The notes under the pieces are model-generated. The model saw only the letters and a program-made list of their open reading frames with translations, did no database searches and was not told the origin of the DNA. Shown here piece by piece: positions 46,001 to 56,880 of a stretch of 64,000 bases of DNA. Each line of letters begins with the position of its first letter. Position 1 is the first letter of the stretch. This DNA comes from Brachypodium distachyon (Eukaryota; Streptophyta; Magnoliopsida; Poales; Poaceae). Location: positions 8,556,001-8,620,000 of the forward strand of contig NC_016133.3 in NCBI RefSeq assembly GCF_000005505.3, written 5' to 3'. The translations under genes and the position numbers were made by a program.

Positions 46001-48373
46001 AACCAACATACCCGATCAGAGTAAGTTGGATCCTTATTGGTCTAGCTATAGATTTACTCATGCAGACTAGTTTTGTTGGATGTTTGTCTTACATATTACA
46101 GGTGCCAACTAGATCTTTTTATACAGGTGTCTCCCATGGCTCAAACGTTAAAGTTATACTTGGTACAGTTGGAGGAATAATAGGACTTCTCATTGTAGTG
46201 GCTCTTTTCCTATTCTGTAAGGCTAAGAACAAAGAATATCTACATGAACTTTTTGTGGATGTACCAGGTAATGTTTTCATGCCTTTGTCTTTCATGTATT
46301 GTCCTTATTAGTATCCCTGCATTAGTTAGTCTTGTTAATAGAACCGAGATTCTTATATAAAATTGGCTTGATATATAGAATTGTGAACCTACCAAAAACA
46401 AGCAAGTACACAACATAGTTATTTAGAGAAGCAAAAAACGATTTCTTGAACTCAGGGGTATAATTAATACATGTGAACACATAGGTTTAAGCTAAACCTT
46501 AGTGATTTCTCATTAAACAAGCGGGGCTGTCCTAGGTTCTGAATGGATTAATCACAAGAGTTCCAAGTTTGCATGGTAGCATTGAACTAACTTATCATTT
46601 TATGATCCCCAGGAGAGGATGATCGACGAATTACATTTGGCCAGATCAAAAGATTTGCATGGCGAGAACTACAAATAGCGACTGATAATTTCAATGAAAG
46701 AAATGTTCTTGGAAAGGGAGCTTTCGGGAAAGTTTATAAAGGAGTTCTTCCAGATGGAACAAAAATTGCTGTAAAGCGGTTGACTGATTATGAAAGGCCT
46801 GGTGGGATGGATGCCTTCTTGCGTGAGGTGGAGCTGATTAGCGTTGCGGTTCACAGGAATATCCTAAGGTTGATTGGCTTCTGCTCAACACAAGCAGAAC
46901 GCCTCCTGGTCTATCCATTTATGCAGAATTTGAGTGTTGCCTACTGTATACGAGGTATCATTGTTGGACTTATCCACCCCGCACTATTCTATTACTCTAT
47001 TAAGTTGGTGACATGTTCCATCTGTATTGTTTGGTTTTCCGTACTACTACCTTCGTCCTTTTGTAGTGGGCATGCACGCATTTCAAAATTCAATTTTGAC
47101 CACTAATTAGACCAATAATATGTAGTTTGTGTACCACAAAAATATTATGATTGGATTCGTATTTGAAAAAAGTTTTTGATGGTATAACAGTTTTTGATTC
47201 AGAAAAAGTTTGATGCCATAATCTACATATTATTGGTGTAATCGATGGTCAAGGTAAAATTTTGACATACATGCACGCACACAGTTAGGGGATGGAGTGG
47301 AGGGAGTAGCAATATTTCATCATTTGCTTATTTGTTAATGATGCAGATTGAACCTCTCAGTTTTAACATTTTACTGGGCATTTGTTTCTGGAGTTAATTT
47401 GTTAGAACTGCAGACTGCTGTGCTAGTGCTGACAAATAAATTTCAAAACGTTGGAAATGTATTGATTAGTTGAGGTTTGTTCTTTGTTCAGCATCATGTG
47501 TCATTCTTAGTTTATAATGTCCATTGTGCTGAAAATGACGCAGAGTTTAAACCTCGTCATTCTTAGTTTATAATGTCCATTGTGCTGAAAATGACGCAGA
47601 GTTTAAACCTGGAGAACCCATCTTAGACTGGTCAGCTAGAAAACGGGTGGCCCTAGGTACAGCACGTGGACTTGAGTATCTACATGAACACTGCAACCCC
47701 AAGATCATACACCGTGACGTCAAAGCTGCGAACGTCTTGCTTGATGAGTACTTTGAACCTGTTGTTGGTGATTTTGGCCTAGCGAAGCTAGTAGATGTGC
47801 AGAAGACATCTGTGACAACCCAAGTCCGTGGAACTATGGGTCACATAGCACCTGAGTATCTGTCCACAGGGAAGTCGTCGGAAAGGACGGATGTTTTTGG
47901 TTATGGGGTCATGCTTCTTGAGCTTGTGACTGGACAGCGCGCAATTGACTTCTCTCGCATGGAAGAAGAAGAAGAGGTGCTCTTGCTCGGTCATGTATGC
48001 CTCGTTGGCTTTTCCAACATTTAATCCAACCGAATTCCGTGCCTTGTTATGATTGGGATGTAACTAAATGTAGGTAAAGAAGCTACAGAGAGAAGGGCAG
48101 CTACGGTCCATTGTGGACCACAACCTGGGTCAGGATTATGACAAGGAGGAGGTTGAGATGGTGATACAGATAGCATTGCTCTGCACGCAGGCGTCGCCCG
48201 AGGACCGTCCGTCGATGTCAGAAGTGGTTCGGATGCTGGAAGGCGAGGGTTTGGCGGAGCGTTGGGAGGAGTGGCAGCAGGCAGAGGTGACAAGGGGGTG
48301 GCCCTATGATTACGGGTGGAGCGAAGACTCCCATTACAAGCTGGAAGCAATACAGCTGTCTGGAGCTAGATGA
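43071..48373 (+). CDS. LRR receptor-like kinase, LRR-II (At5g10290-like)
   Basis: This is a plasma-membrane receptor kinase of the SERK-related LRR-II group. Eleven exons: 43071-43143, 44595-44727, 44852-44923, 45376-45519, 45616-45687, 45800-45865, 45950-46020, 46127-46267, 46613-46954, 47600-47994 and 48074-48373. They total 1809 nt (602 aa). A signal peptide ([17 protein letters not shown]) is followed by an LRR N-terminal cap, about five LRRs ([26 protein letters not shown]), a short Pro/Cys region and a membrane helix ([14 protein letters not shown], about residues 227-240). The kinase has [23 protein letters not shown] (RD type), DFGLAKL and [20 protein letters not shown]. The ATG at 43071 was chosen because the signal peptide starts there, although the frame is open upstream. 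The distal part matches the family to the C-terminal ELSGAR-type end. Exon 10's acceptor is duplicated. Confidence 0.93.
44170..44282. mobile_element. Stowaway MITE in receptor-kinase intron 1
   Basis: TA at 44168-44169 and 44283-44284 bounds 113 bp beginning CTCCCTCCGTTCCATAATTC. It is the same length and nearly the same sequence as the copy at 7985-8097, in the opposite orientation. Confidence 0.93.
47047..47306. mobile_element. Stowaway MITE in receptor-kinase intron 9
   Basis: TA at 47045-47046 and 47307-47308 bounds 260 bp with ends CTACCTTCGTCC and GGATGGAGTGGAGGGAG. Inner arms pair around CAATTTTGACCA/ATGGTCAAGG and CCAATAATATGTAG/CTACATATTATTGG. Confidence 0.85.
47501..47612 (+). repeat. 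56-bp tandem duplication across the exon 10 acceptor
   Basis: The copies 47501-47556 and 47557-47612 differ only at the end (CCTCG versus CCTGG). Each contains the acceptor GACGCAG and the first 13 bases of exon 10 (AGTTTAAACCT...). The second copy keeps the kinase frame. Confidence 0.95.
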
Positions 48374-49340
48374 TAACTGGCAATGATGGACATGTCATCA
48401 CCGTAGAGTTAGATACTAAAATGCAAACAACCTTGTGGATCCATAATACGTGGAGAAATATTTAACAGATAGATCATATATGGATATAATACCTGCATTT
48501 GTATGGCTGGGCATTAAAATTGGACCGTAGATTTTCTATGTAATCACCGTGGATCCATAATATGTGGAGAAATATTTAACAGACAGATGATATATGGCTA
48601 CATATCCTAATATGTGAATATATGTGCACCTCCTGGAAGTTGAAATGGCACCACCTAGTTTAAAAACCTCCTATACGGAATTGTATGAGTTCTAGAGTTT
48701 TATTCTCTCGGTCATTTGGTGCAGATACGTGAAATAAAAAAATGATATTATGAAACCTACACTAAAGAGTCAAAAAGCATCGAGATTTTATAGCTGTTGG
48801 ACACAAGCAATACATGTTTGCTGCAGTAAGAGTTTGGATTTATCCATGGCGAAGAGTCACCAAGTTTCCTACACACTCCTGCACTGAATGCGCCGGTTTG
48901 TCTCCTATACCATTGCTGCCACGAGCATACAAAAGGCCGTTGATGATTGTGGGGATGTTTGTAAGTCCATACATGAGCTAACGTCGTCTATATTATTCAG
49001 TAGTTCCGATCCACATTTTGATGGTCCAAATGTTACCATGAATCATGACAGCTAGCTGAGAAGCCAGCACTTTCTATAGAGCCCTCCGATTATAATAAGT
49101 GTCGTTGATTTAGTAGGAAATTACCACCATCATTGCCCTAATGGTTACACAAGCAAATTTTCAACCACCCGCTATAGATAAATGCTGCATTGCAGCGCAC
49201 CACAGTTGCTGGAAAAAACTACAGTACTCTGAACAATAGCTACCAAACAAGTCTTTAATGCTTGGACATGTAAAGCCTTGATGTTCATCAAAAAAATTCA
49301 GCATATTTCAATGCAAAATGAAACAAATATCGTAAGAGAT
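48374..49340. other. 3' flank of the receptor kinase
   Basis: The first few hundred bases fit a 3' untranslated region. A direct repeat lies within (48436-48601). The rest is AT-rich, with a Stowaway-like half at about 49080-49110. No gene is recognised. Confidence 0.4.
48436..48601. repeat. Direct repeat, about 50 bp, two copies
   Basis: GTGGATCCATAATACGTGGAG AAATATTTAACAGATAGAT near 48436 recurs near 48550 with three changes, separated by about 60 unrelated bases. Confidence 0.8.
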
Positions 49341-51120
49341 TAAAACAATATGCCAGAAGTTGGTACCCTGAGCCAGATATTCATCGCCCCCCTCTGATAG
49401 CAGAATGAGCACAACCTGGATATTTACCCTTCCTGGAGTAGATGCCGAGATACATAAATCCCAGATCACCCTGTTCATCAGATTAGTATATAGTGAATAT
49501 GGTGCCGAAAATAAGGAAAATTAAGATGTGACCAAGCAATGGGTGCAGGATAGTAGTAACCAAGAACCTTAATTAGACCAACCTAAGAAGATGAGACTTT
49601 CAGGTAAGTGGTTTAAAGCTTCATTTTAGAGCATATTATTATGCTCCATCAATTGCAAGTTGCAAGGTGTATTTTGAGCGGACACAAGGATTATATTTAT
49701 AAAAAACCAAGAGAAAAGCAAGAATATTAATCATACAATCCTTGCTGTTTGGTAAGGGGAACAAATGGAACATACTTCCTCATCTGAAATCCATCTCAAT
49801 GCTGATGATAGAGTCCCCGAGTCTGTCAGTATCCTTAGACACTTTTGCCTGGCAGTTCAATGCACTGCTTTGTTCTTCAGGACCCCTAGGTTTAAAACAG
49901 CTAATGGCTTGAAATTATGCTGCATATTTCTTGGGTCACTATATATCCACAAAACTAGGTTCGCTCACTATATTTCAAACCTGGTACATTAACAAGAACA
50001 AGAACACTATAATGGGAGGAAAAGTTAAAGATCTATAAGTGTGTCAAATCAACAGGATCTACACAAATTATAGTGCAAAGAGTCATTCAGTAAAAATATT
50101 GTGTAAAATATACTTTACAGTGATAAAACAAGAAGGCCTCAAGCCCACAGGGGAACTGTTTAGTTAAATTGCCAAATAAACAATCTAGTACACCGAATAG
50201 CAGGTCCTTGTGGCAATTTAGAATGCTATTTGCCTGACTAAGACTAGTCATAAGTAGGTGAAGACATGCTGGGTCAGCAGTGAAGCAAATGCATAAACAA
50301 CCAACATTGCATTTTCTTCTTTTAAGCAGTATAGGGAACAAGGTATGAAATTTGTAAACAGGCAAGGATTTCATTGCATAAACCATTATTAACAAATCAA
50401 ATGTAAAATTAACCACGAACTTAATGTTCAACATCAGCCACAAGCAATCACGGGTGATTTTTTGAACGCAAGTACCCAACTAAGAAATTCAAGCATTTTT
50501 AACAGAATAAGAAGACGAACCAACTAGTAGGTAGTTAAACATAAATCTGCATAGGCGTTAAGCATTACACAAACCTGGCGAACAAGCTTTTTTATTCAAA
50601 AAGGACCTGGCGAACAAGCTAAAATAAGTATATTTTCAAAACAGAAGCATAACAAGTGTTAGTGTTGACTCAATATTAAAGATGAATAATACATATAGCT
50701 TAGCGACAAGCAATGCTACTAAACAACGAAATCACTTTCTGACAGTCACAAACTTATAACCGGAACATGGGATGCAAAAGCAATATGCACAGGTTTAACA
50801 GTGAAAATAGTACTGAGAATAGACGACCAGTGTCCAATTCGTGTACCTACTTTCTACCCAGTTGGGCAATCGCAAGGTTCAGGTGATTAGCTTGCTGGAG
50901 TTTATCTGCAATGCAAGAAGATCACATTTTTAAGCAATACTCTGAACTGACAAGAAGCACTGTAAGATAATTTTCAGCAGGGCAACCTTTAGGAAGATGA
51001 ATTCCCCCCTCCTCAAAGTCAATACACAAGGTGTTTGCTGCCCATGAGCTTCCTGCCTTCCTCTGTGACCAGATTGCCAAGCTCGCAGGTGCAGAAGTCC
51101 TGGGGACCCTGGCCTATGCA
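49341..51120 (-). pseudogene. Relic of a mitochondrial intermediate peptidase-like gene
   Basis: Several minus-strand pieces line up in the order expected of the plant M3-family mitochondrial intermediate peptidase. (A) 50987-51120 reads VTEEGRKLMGSKH and, after a frameshift, DFEEGGIHLPK. (B) 50851-50905 reads DKLQQANHLNLAIAQLGRK. (C) about 49776-49853 reads ARQKCLRILTDSGTLSSALR then WISDEE. (D) about 49341-49480 reads GDLGFMYLGIYSRKGKYPGC then AHSAIRGGR, followed by a stop and decayed GYQLL. Intron borders survive (AAAG/GTTGCC, TGCAG/AT, AGAAA/GTAGG, GAA/GTATGT), so it came from a genomic duplicate, not a retrocopy. The metal-binding HEXXH exon, catalytic for the family, is not found, and stops and frameshifts rule out function. 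The family assignment rests on recall of conserved blocks. Confidence 0.6.
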
Positions 51121-51600
51121 AACTAGTAACTTTTTTATGTGGTTTCTAGGTACATTAGGTCCTCCAGCTGTTCAAGGCACCTCTTCCTTTATACGTGGTA
51201 AGCCAATATTTGATGCATTTGTTTGAAGTTATGTTTCTCTATTTAAATTGACAACTTAAGAGACTATAAACTGACAGTTATACGGTCTGCAAACTAAAGC
51301 TTTTCCATGTACATCAGTTGCGGCTTGCGGTCGCCCCAGCTGTTCAAGATACTTCTGTCTGTATATCTAGTAAACTCATGATACATATGCTCTTTGGTTA
51401 AGTTTCTCCATTTAAACTAGTAACTGGCACTACACTATGGAGCACAAGTCACGGCAAGTAAGCTGACGGCAATTGGAACTGAATGTAAACTTGCAATCAT
51501 AGGAACTGGTAACTTCTTATGTGGTTCCCATGCACATCAGCTGTTGTTGCCTCAGTCGTTCAACTACCTATGCCTGGGTTTGTTAGTATAGGAGTGAATT
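51121..51600. repeat. Three diverged tandem copies, unit about 200 bp
   Basis: Blocks resembling CTAGTAACTTTTTTATGTGG followed by CAGCTGTTCAAG and ACCTCTTCC start near 51121, 51300 and 51500. Each ends in a short TA-rich spacer. They do not encode a clear protein. The function is unknown. Confidence 0.45.
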
Positions 51601-51894
51601 CCAATTTTGACCCCTAAGTTTCAGGGTTTTTTACAGTTTTGATCCCATTTAGCGAGATTTACGATTTTGACCCCATTTAGCAAACGTTTTGCCACAAATG
51701 ACCCCATTTAGAAACATATATATGCCCCAATAAATGGTATAGTCACTCTCAGAAATACATTAGAAATTCAGAATTGTCATGAACCATTGCATGTGGAGCG
51801 GATGGAGAGCTAGAACTCTCACTTTAAAGATACTATTTCCCTAAAAAATGATTGGAAAAATTATATCTATTTCACAGGTCACCTTCGTTTTTAG
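51601..51894. other. Intergenic DNA with MULE-tip-like sequence
   Basis: Three repeats of a TTTTGACCCCATTTAG-like motif (51605-51710) resemble the ends of grass MULEs, but no partner end was found. The rest is AT-rich 3' flank of the WAT1 gene. Confidence 0.35.
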
Positions 51895-53532
51895 CTATTT
51901 CTCGGCTAATGGCTGCGCTTGCTCACCGTTGACCTGCACCTGGTTACACCTCGCCGGCATAGGTGCTGGGGTGGCCCGCTCCTTGGCTTGCCCCCACAGG
52001 AACGTGTAAAGCCCCAGGATGATGAGCAGCGTCCCCAGCACGCTGCATTGCGCATCAATCACAACCGTTAGTTTTGGTTGTCACCATGAGAAGACTTGAT
52101 GAAAGTCTAGGACCTAGGTGGCGATTGACCTGCCGAGGTAGATGTCGGTGCCGAGTAGGACGGAGTCCATGGCGGTGGTGAGGATAAGCGAGAGAGAGTT
52201 GAACATGGTCGGATAGGTCGGGCCACGCCGTGATATCGCCCACAAGTTGAGGACGTACATGACGCCCGAGCCCAGCACTCCCTGATCGATGTTCATCCAT
52301 CAAACACATAAAGTAAGTTCATCGTTATCCGAGTTTACTTATAAGTAGAGATTAATAAGGTGAACACATCAAGTAATAATTAAATAATTACCGAGAAGAG
52401 AACCGTGAAAAGCTGCAGACCCCATTCGAGCTTCCAAGCAGATTTATGAGGCGTCATGACGAGCCCGATTGCAACGGACTGCAGGCTCCCCGCCAGGCAT
52501 GTCATCGTCGTGGCCAGGTACTTGGAACGGAACACCCTTGAGAGCCTAGCCTGCACACTGAAGCCCACCGCGTAGCTGAGGCAACTCCCGCACAGGAAGA
52601 GCGTGCCAATGATCATGTGGCGATGAGGACTCGCCGGTGCTGCATTGGCATGGTCATGGGATTTCAGCAGGTGGGTGGGCCAGAGATGCAGTAGCTTCCA
52701 TTTAAACAAGCTCAAGAGCATGGTGCCGCCGACGCACACCACTGCGCCCATCAGCTTTATCTTGGCAGGCCAGCTGTGGAATGCCAACTTCTCGGCTCTG
52801 AAGAAATTCAGTTGCGATCAGCATGTACATGCATGTCATCAGTTGCATCGGATTGTGATGAGCGCCTTATTAGGGGAATCGATCAATTAATTAATTACCG
52901 GAACACAATGCCGACGATGAAGGTGACGATGGGCAGGAGGTTGATGATGTTGGCAGCGTAGGTGGCGGTAGTGTGACGCAAACCGTAGAACAACAGCCCG
53001 AGTGCTAAGGGAACTCTATATACGTACATGATTCAGGCATAAATTACTCTGATCCTAGCAGTACTGCAACGGCACACATCTTGTAAAAAATTGTCAATAC
53101 TAAGTACTAACCGTACCCCATTGTGGCGCTTATGCAAATCCAGCCCAACGCTACGAGGTTCGTTTTTTTAAACATCTCCCTACAATCAAGTAACATAACT
53201 AGTGTAAATACAAGGAAATGACAGATGAAAAAAGATGGGCCGGAGGTACAATTAACACAAGAAATAAGGAACCTCTCGCAAATGACGGCCATGGGGGCGA
53301 CGACTGCGGCACCGATGAGGCTACGGTATGTTATGAGGACGAAGGGGGGCATCCCGTCGTTGAGGGCAAGCTTGAAGAGCAGAACCATGGCAGTCTTGAT
53401 GAACTGCGCCCCCAGCATGCCCAGCGGCACCCCCACCCTGTCCAGCTGATTGCCTTTGCCCCCGCGTCTCGCTCTCGCCACCGCCGCCGGATCATCCTTC
53501 ACCGCCACGACCAAGTGCTTGTCCATCTCCAT
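51895..53532 (-). CDS. WAT1-related (MtN21/UMAMIT, EamA) transporter
   Basis: This is a membrane transporter of the plant drug/metabolite superfamily; relatives move amino acids or auxin, and the substrate here cannot be told. Six exons: 53273-53532, 53112-53179, 52899-53013, 52392-52797, 52130-52281 and 51895-52042. They sum to 1149 nt (382 aa), typical length. After a hydrophilic N-terminus, the EamA repeats carry the hallmark stretches KLALNDGMPPFVLITYRSLI, PLALGLLFYGLRHTTATYAA and NIINLLPIVTFIVGIVFR. Later come AEKLAFHSWPAKIKLMG, LCGSCLSYAVGFSVQARLS, GVMYVLNLWAISRRGP and VLGTLLIILGLYTFLWGQAK, about ten membrane spans in all. A usual TSP.. motif position reads SQPTY-like GPTYPTMFNS. All junctions are GT/AG. 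The ATG at 53532 is chosen over another two codons in because it is first. Confidence 0.92.
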
Positions 53533-56315
53533 CTGCCGGTACGCACGTGTTTGCTGTTATCGTAGCTCGCCTGGACTCGAACTTCCGCAGCGTTTTCTCT
53601 CCTTCCTTTTATTTGGTCGTTACAACTCAACTGAAAAGCATGAAATCAGGATCGGTGACGGTGAGCAAGGGCGGAGGACCCGGTAGGCACTAATGCTTCA
53701 CGTACACGCAACTTGCGGACTGTTACCGGCTGAGTAGGAAAAAAAATCCTACGTGACGTTGAAGTAAAACAAAAACGAAAAAACTAAATAAAAAGGCAGT
53801 TACGCTAATTGGCGAATCAAGAGGAGGACGGGAGCAAGGATTGATTGAAATTTCCTCAACAAAAGGATTTTTTTTTCGCAATCAACAAGAGAATTTTGTG
53901 TTTGCTAATTCCACTCTTCAGTTCAAATGAACTTCATTACTATCATGTAATAATCTCTAAATACTCATCTTGTTTCAATAATGAAATTGGGGTCTAGCTC
54001 CTTTTACTCGAAAAAACTCTTCACAGTTCAAATTAGTACTATAATTATTTTGTTCCAGTTTTGGTTTCGATGTCATCATATACAGTTTTTTATCCTTATA
54101 TTGGTAAAATATTCCTTGTTAGTTTTCGGAGTTGTGAAATGTGGTTTGCAAAAAGTGACCAGACTTGGGCCAAAAGAACACCGCAGCTGGACCAAACATG
54201 GGGTTCACCTGGACATGAACATGTCAGACTTGAGCCAAACCCGGTCAGTCCGACATTGAATGTTAATGCGTGGTGGGCCAACCCGGGCGAGACACGATGC
54301 TATACGAAAAGCCTAACCTGCGTGTACTAAAAGGGAATAGACGAACCTGGGCGGGACGATGCCGAGACCGATGGCATTGATACCCAGACCCCTAAATCAC
54401 AAGATTTGACTTGAGTTTTCGCTTCTTTTCCCACTTCACCTTGTTTCCCATCCCCACCCCAAACCATCTATGCGGCGACGATTCTCTCGCTGGCCATGTC
54501 CTTCTCCCCCTAGTGCCGCCGCTGACAACAACCACGGGCCAACGTCGTTCCTTTTCCCTCCACGACCCTCGCATCTCTCTCTCTCTCCGCTAGTGTTGCT
54601 GCCGCAAGCAACCGCCGTCGTCGGCAATCATCTCTCCCAGCATGTCCCTCCCTCTCAACGTGTGGGGCGCCAGCAAGTACATGAGCAGGTAGAAGGCGCC
54701 GCCGACAAAGGCCATTTGAGGTCTCAGAGTCTTCCCCGATCCCCTCGGGTCTGACCTCTCCCCGTTCCTCCGACTTGGTGACTAGGGTGCCAAATATCTA
54801 TGGATGTGTCCACATCTGAAGTGCCTGATTTTTTAAGCAAAAAATTTCTTCTTAGTCGATACTATCAGAGCCACTCCATTCTCTTTTGTTATGAATCTTA
54901 AAGAACAATGTAGATCCAACAGCTGAACAATTAACTTATCCCTAACTAAAGTCATGTGACTTAGATATAGCAAAGTTGAATATCTATTTTTTAAGTTTGT
55001 AAGTATGTAGATGTTTCTGGAAACAAAAAATATATAAAATATATATAACTATATATTTACTCTTATAAAGAACTAATTTGATAATCCACCTCCATGTATT
55101 TTATCATTCCGTAAAACATTGGATTATTAGAAAGATATAGCATTAAGATTTGTACTTGCATGAGTTCAGATAGTATAACCCGCTTGCGAGCATTTCAAAT
55201 ATCAAAGTGGATCCCAAAAAACAAAAAAAAATTCACCCATACAATATTGAATGTAAAAACAAAATATTATAAAATAATTATTAAAAAAATACAAACTAAA
55301 CACATTAGAATGCATTTTTGCAATCATAAAATAAACATTGAATGTCATATGTCTGATATATGAATTTGCCTACCTCATCGTATTTTTGTGCTCCTCCTTT
55401 ATCGGTGAGTGCGACGTGATCCCGTGTCATCCCACGACCTAGCATCATGGCGCAGCGCACACGTAGCGACGATGCCAAATCGAAGCGGCACGCCACCAGC
55501 CGCAAACTTTGCCCGCAACAAAATGGCCTTATTGGCTCTCGCGGTCCGGTCGTTGAAATCTGTGGCTTGTGTGGACAAACCCGCTTAGCCCGCGATGCAA
55601 AATCCAGTTGTATGCTCACACGCAGGCAAGCTCAAGGCTGCGGCCACCTCCTCCTCCTTCCACCTCAAATCAGATTTCAGACGAATTCACTAGACCACGC
55701 CTGAAGGACTTATCTCCTTCAAATCAACTTTCAGTTTGGAGTCTTGCAACTCAAGAAGCCATTGTGCGGATCCAGGAAAGAAGAGAAAACGAAGAACCAG
55801 GAAGAGAAGAAGAGGAAGAAACAGGAGGAGAAAGTTGGAAGAGGAGAGGAGAAGTTTTTTGCAAAGAAATAAAAACGATCCAACGAGGTGATTCTTTATA
55901 TCATGGCACCAATAATCTGAATTTTTGGTGTGATTTTTCACTTAATTTAGTGTTTACAAGTTTGGAATTTTGCATTTTCTAATTCTGTAGGAACTAGGAA
56001 ATTTGGTGCATTTTAGTAGTGTTTAAGTGTTCAGTTGAAGTTTCACTTTTGTGTAGGAAATTATCACATCTAGCTAGAGGGCTGCCTTTTATTGTAAAAA
56101 GAAAGTGACACCTGTTGTTTCTTCTCTTTACCATTATATTGAATCCAACATTGGACGATTGAAGGTTATATATTGATGGCTTTATAAAGTTGATCTGCAT
56201 ATCTTATAACCTTCAATGGTCCAAGTTGCCAGCTCCTTGTATTCAGACTCCTTGTTAGTTCGTAGAAACCTACTTTGTCGTTGTATTCAGACTTCTTGCC
56301 CTATAAGTTGGGCTG
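53533..56315. other. Intergenic DNA, no confident gene
   Basis: The stretch 53533-53700 is the 5' flank of the WAT1 gene. On the minus strand 54660-54714 briefly reads MAFVGGAFYLLMYLLAPHT, a membrane-like fragment in a GC-rich patch (54460-54760), but it cannot be extended. The span 54800-55370 is very AT-rich. The span 55440-55870 has a GC-rich then purine-rich stretch with an open frame rich in Glu and Arg (about 55640-55890) that I do not recognise. Confidence 0.35.
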
Positions 56316-56540
56316 ACCACTTACTCTGTGTCTTGTCTGTTACTCCATGAGAAAAAAGTTTAACTCCTTATATGCTCAGAGTACAACGTTTAGGGGCCTT
56401 GTTTTACTCCTAAACATTGTATAGGGGCTGCCCCTTAAATTTTTTAACCCCTATTTCACCTAAAGCTTAGAGGCCTATACAACGTTGTAAAACAAGGCCC
56501 CTGTACCACTTACTCTGTGTCTTGTCTGTTACTCCACTCC
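56314..56540. repeat. 32-bp direct repeats around a small MITE
   Basis: ACCACTTACTCTGTGTCTTG plus TCTGTTACTCCA occurs at about 56317 and again at about 56506. Between them is a 109-bp inverted-repeat element. Confidence 0.85.
56393..56501. mobile_element. Small MITE, GGGGCCTTGTTTTAC ends
   Basis: The ends GGGGCCTTGTTTTAC and GTAAAACAAGGCCCC are perfect inverted repeats. A second paired segment (TTGTATAGG/CCTATACAA) lies further in. The target duplication is unclear. Confidence 0.8.
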
Positions 56541-56880
56541 ATGAAAGCTGTTGTTTTGGAGTCACAAGTTGGCTGGTCTCCTCTTTCTTTATATCCTCAG
56601 AATTCAAACCTGATGTTAAATCATGAAGCGTTGAGTTTTTGGTTTGGGAGCGTCGGAGTTATTATTTGAGTTACGACTAAATTGTCTGTAATTCTCTAAG
56701 CATCCAATTGCAAGTAACTATACAGGCTGAAACCTGATATACCATTCTTTAAAGTTATGAGCATTTCATAGTTTCAGTAGTTTTCTATGTACATGTAGCA
56801 AGCTAGCATTGATAATCAAGTGGGCAAGTTTATGATTCATTCTCTAAATCTAGTTGAATTGGTATCAACAAGATCGGTAT

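Noticed and set aside
47544..47556. Upstream copy of the exon 10 acceptor as the normal splice site
   Set aside because: It leads to an in-frame stop after eight codons, while the downstream copy restores the conserved kinase sequence.
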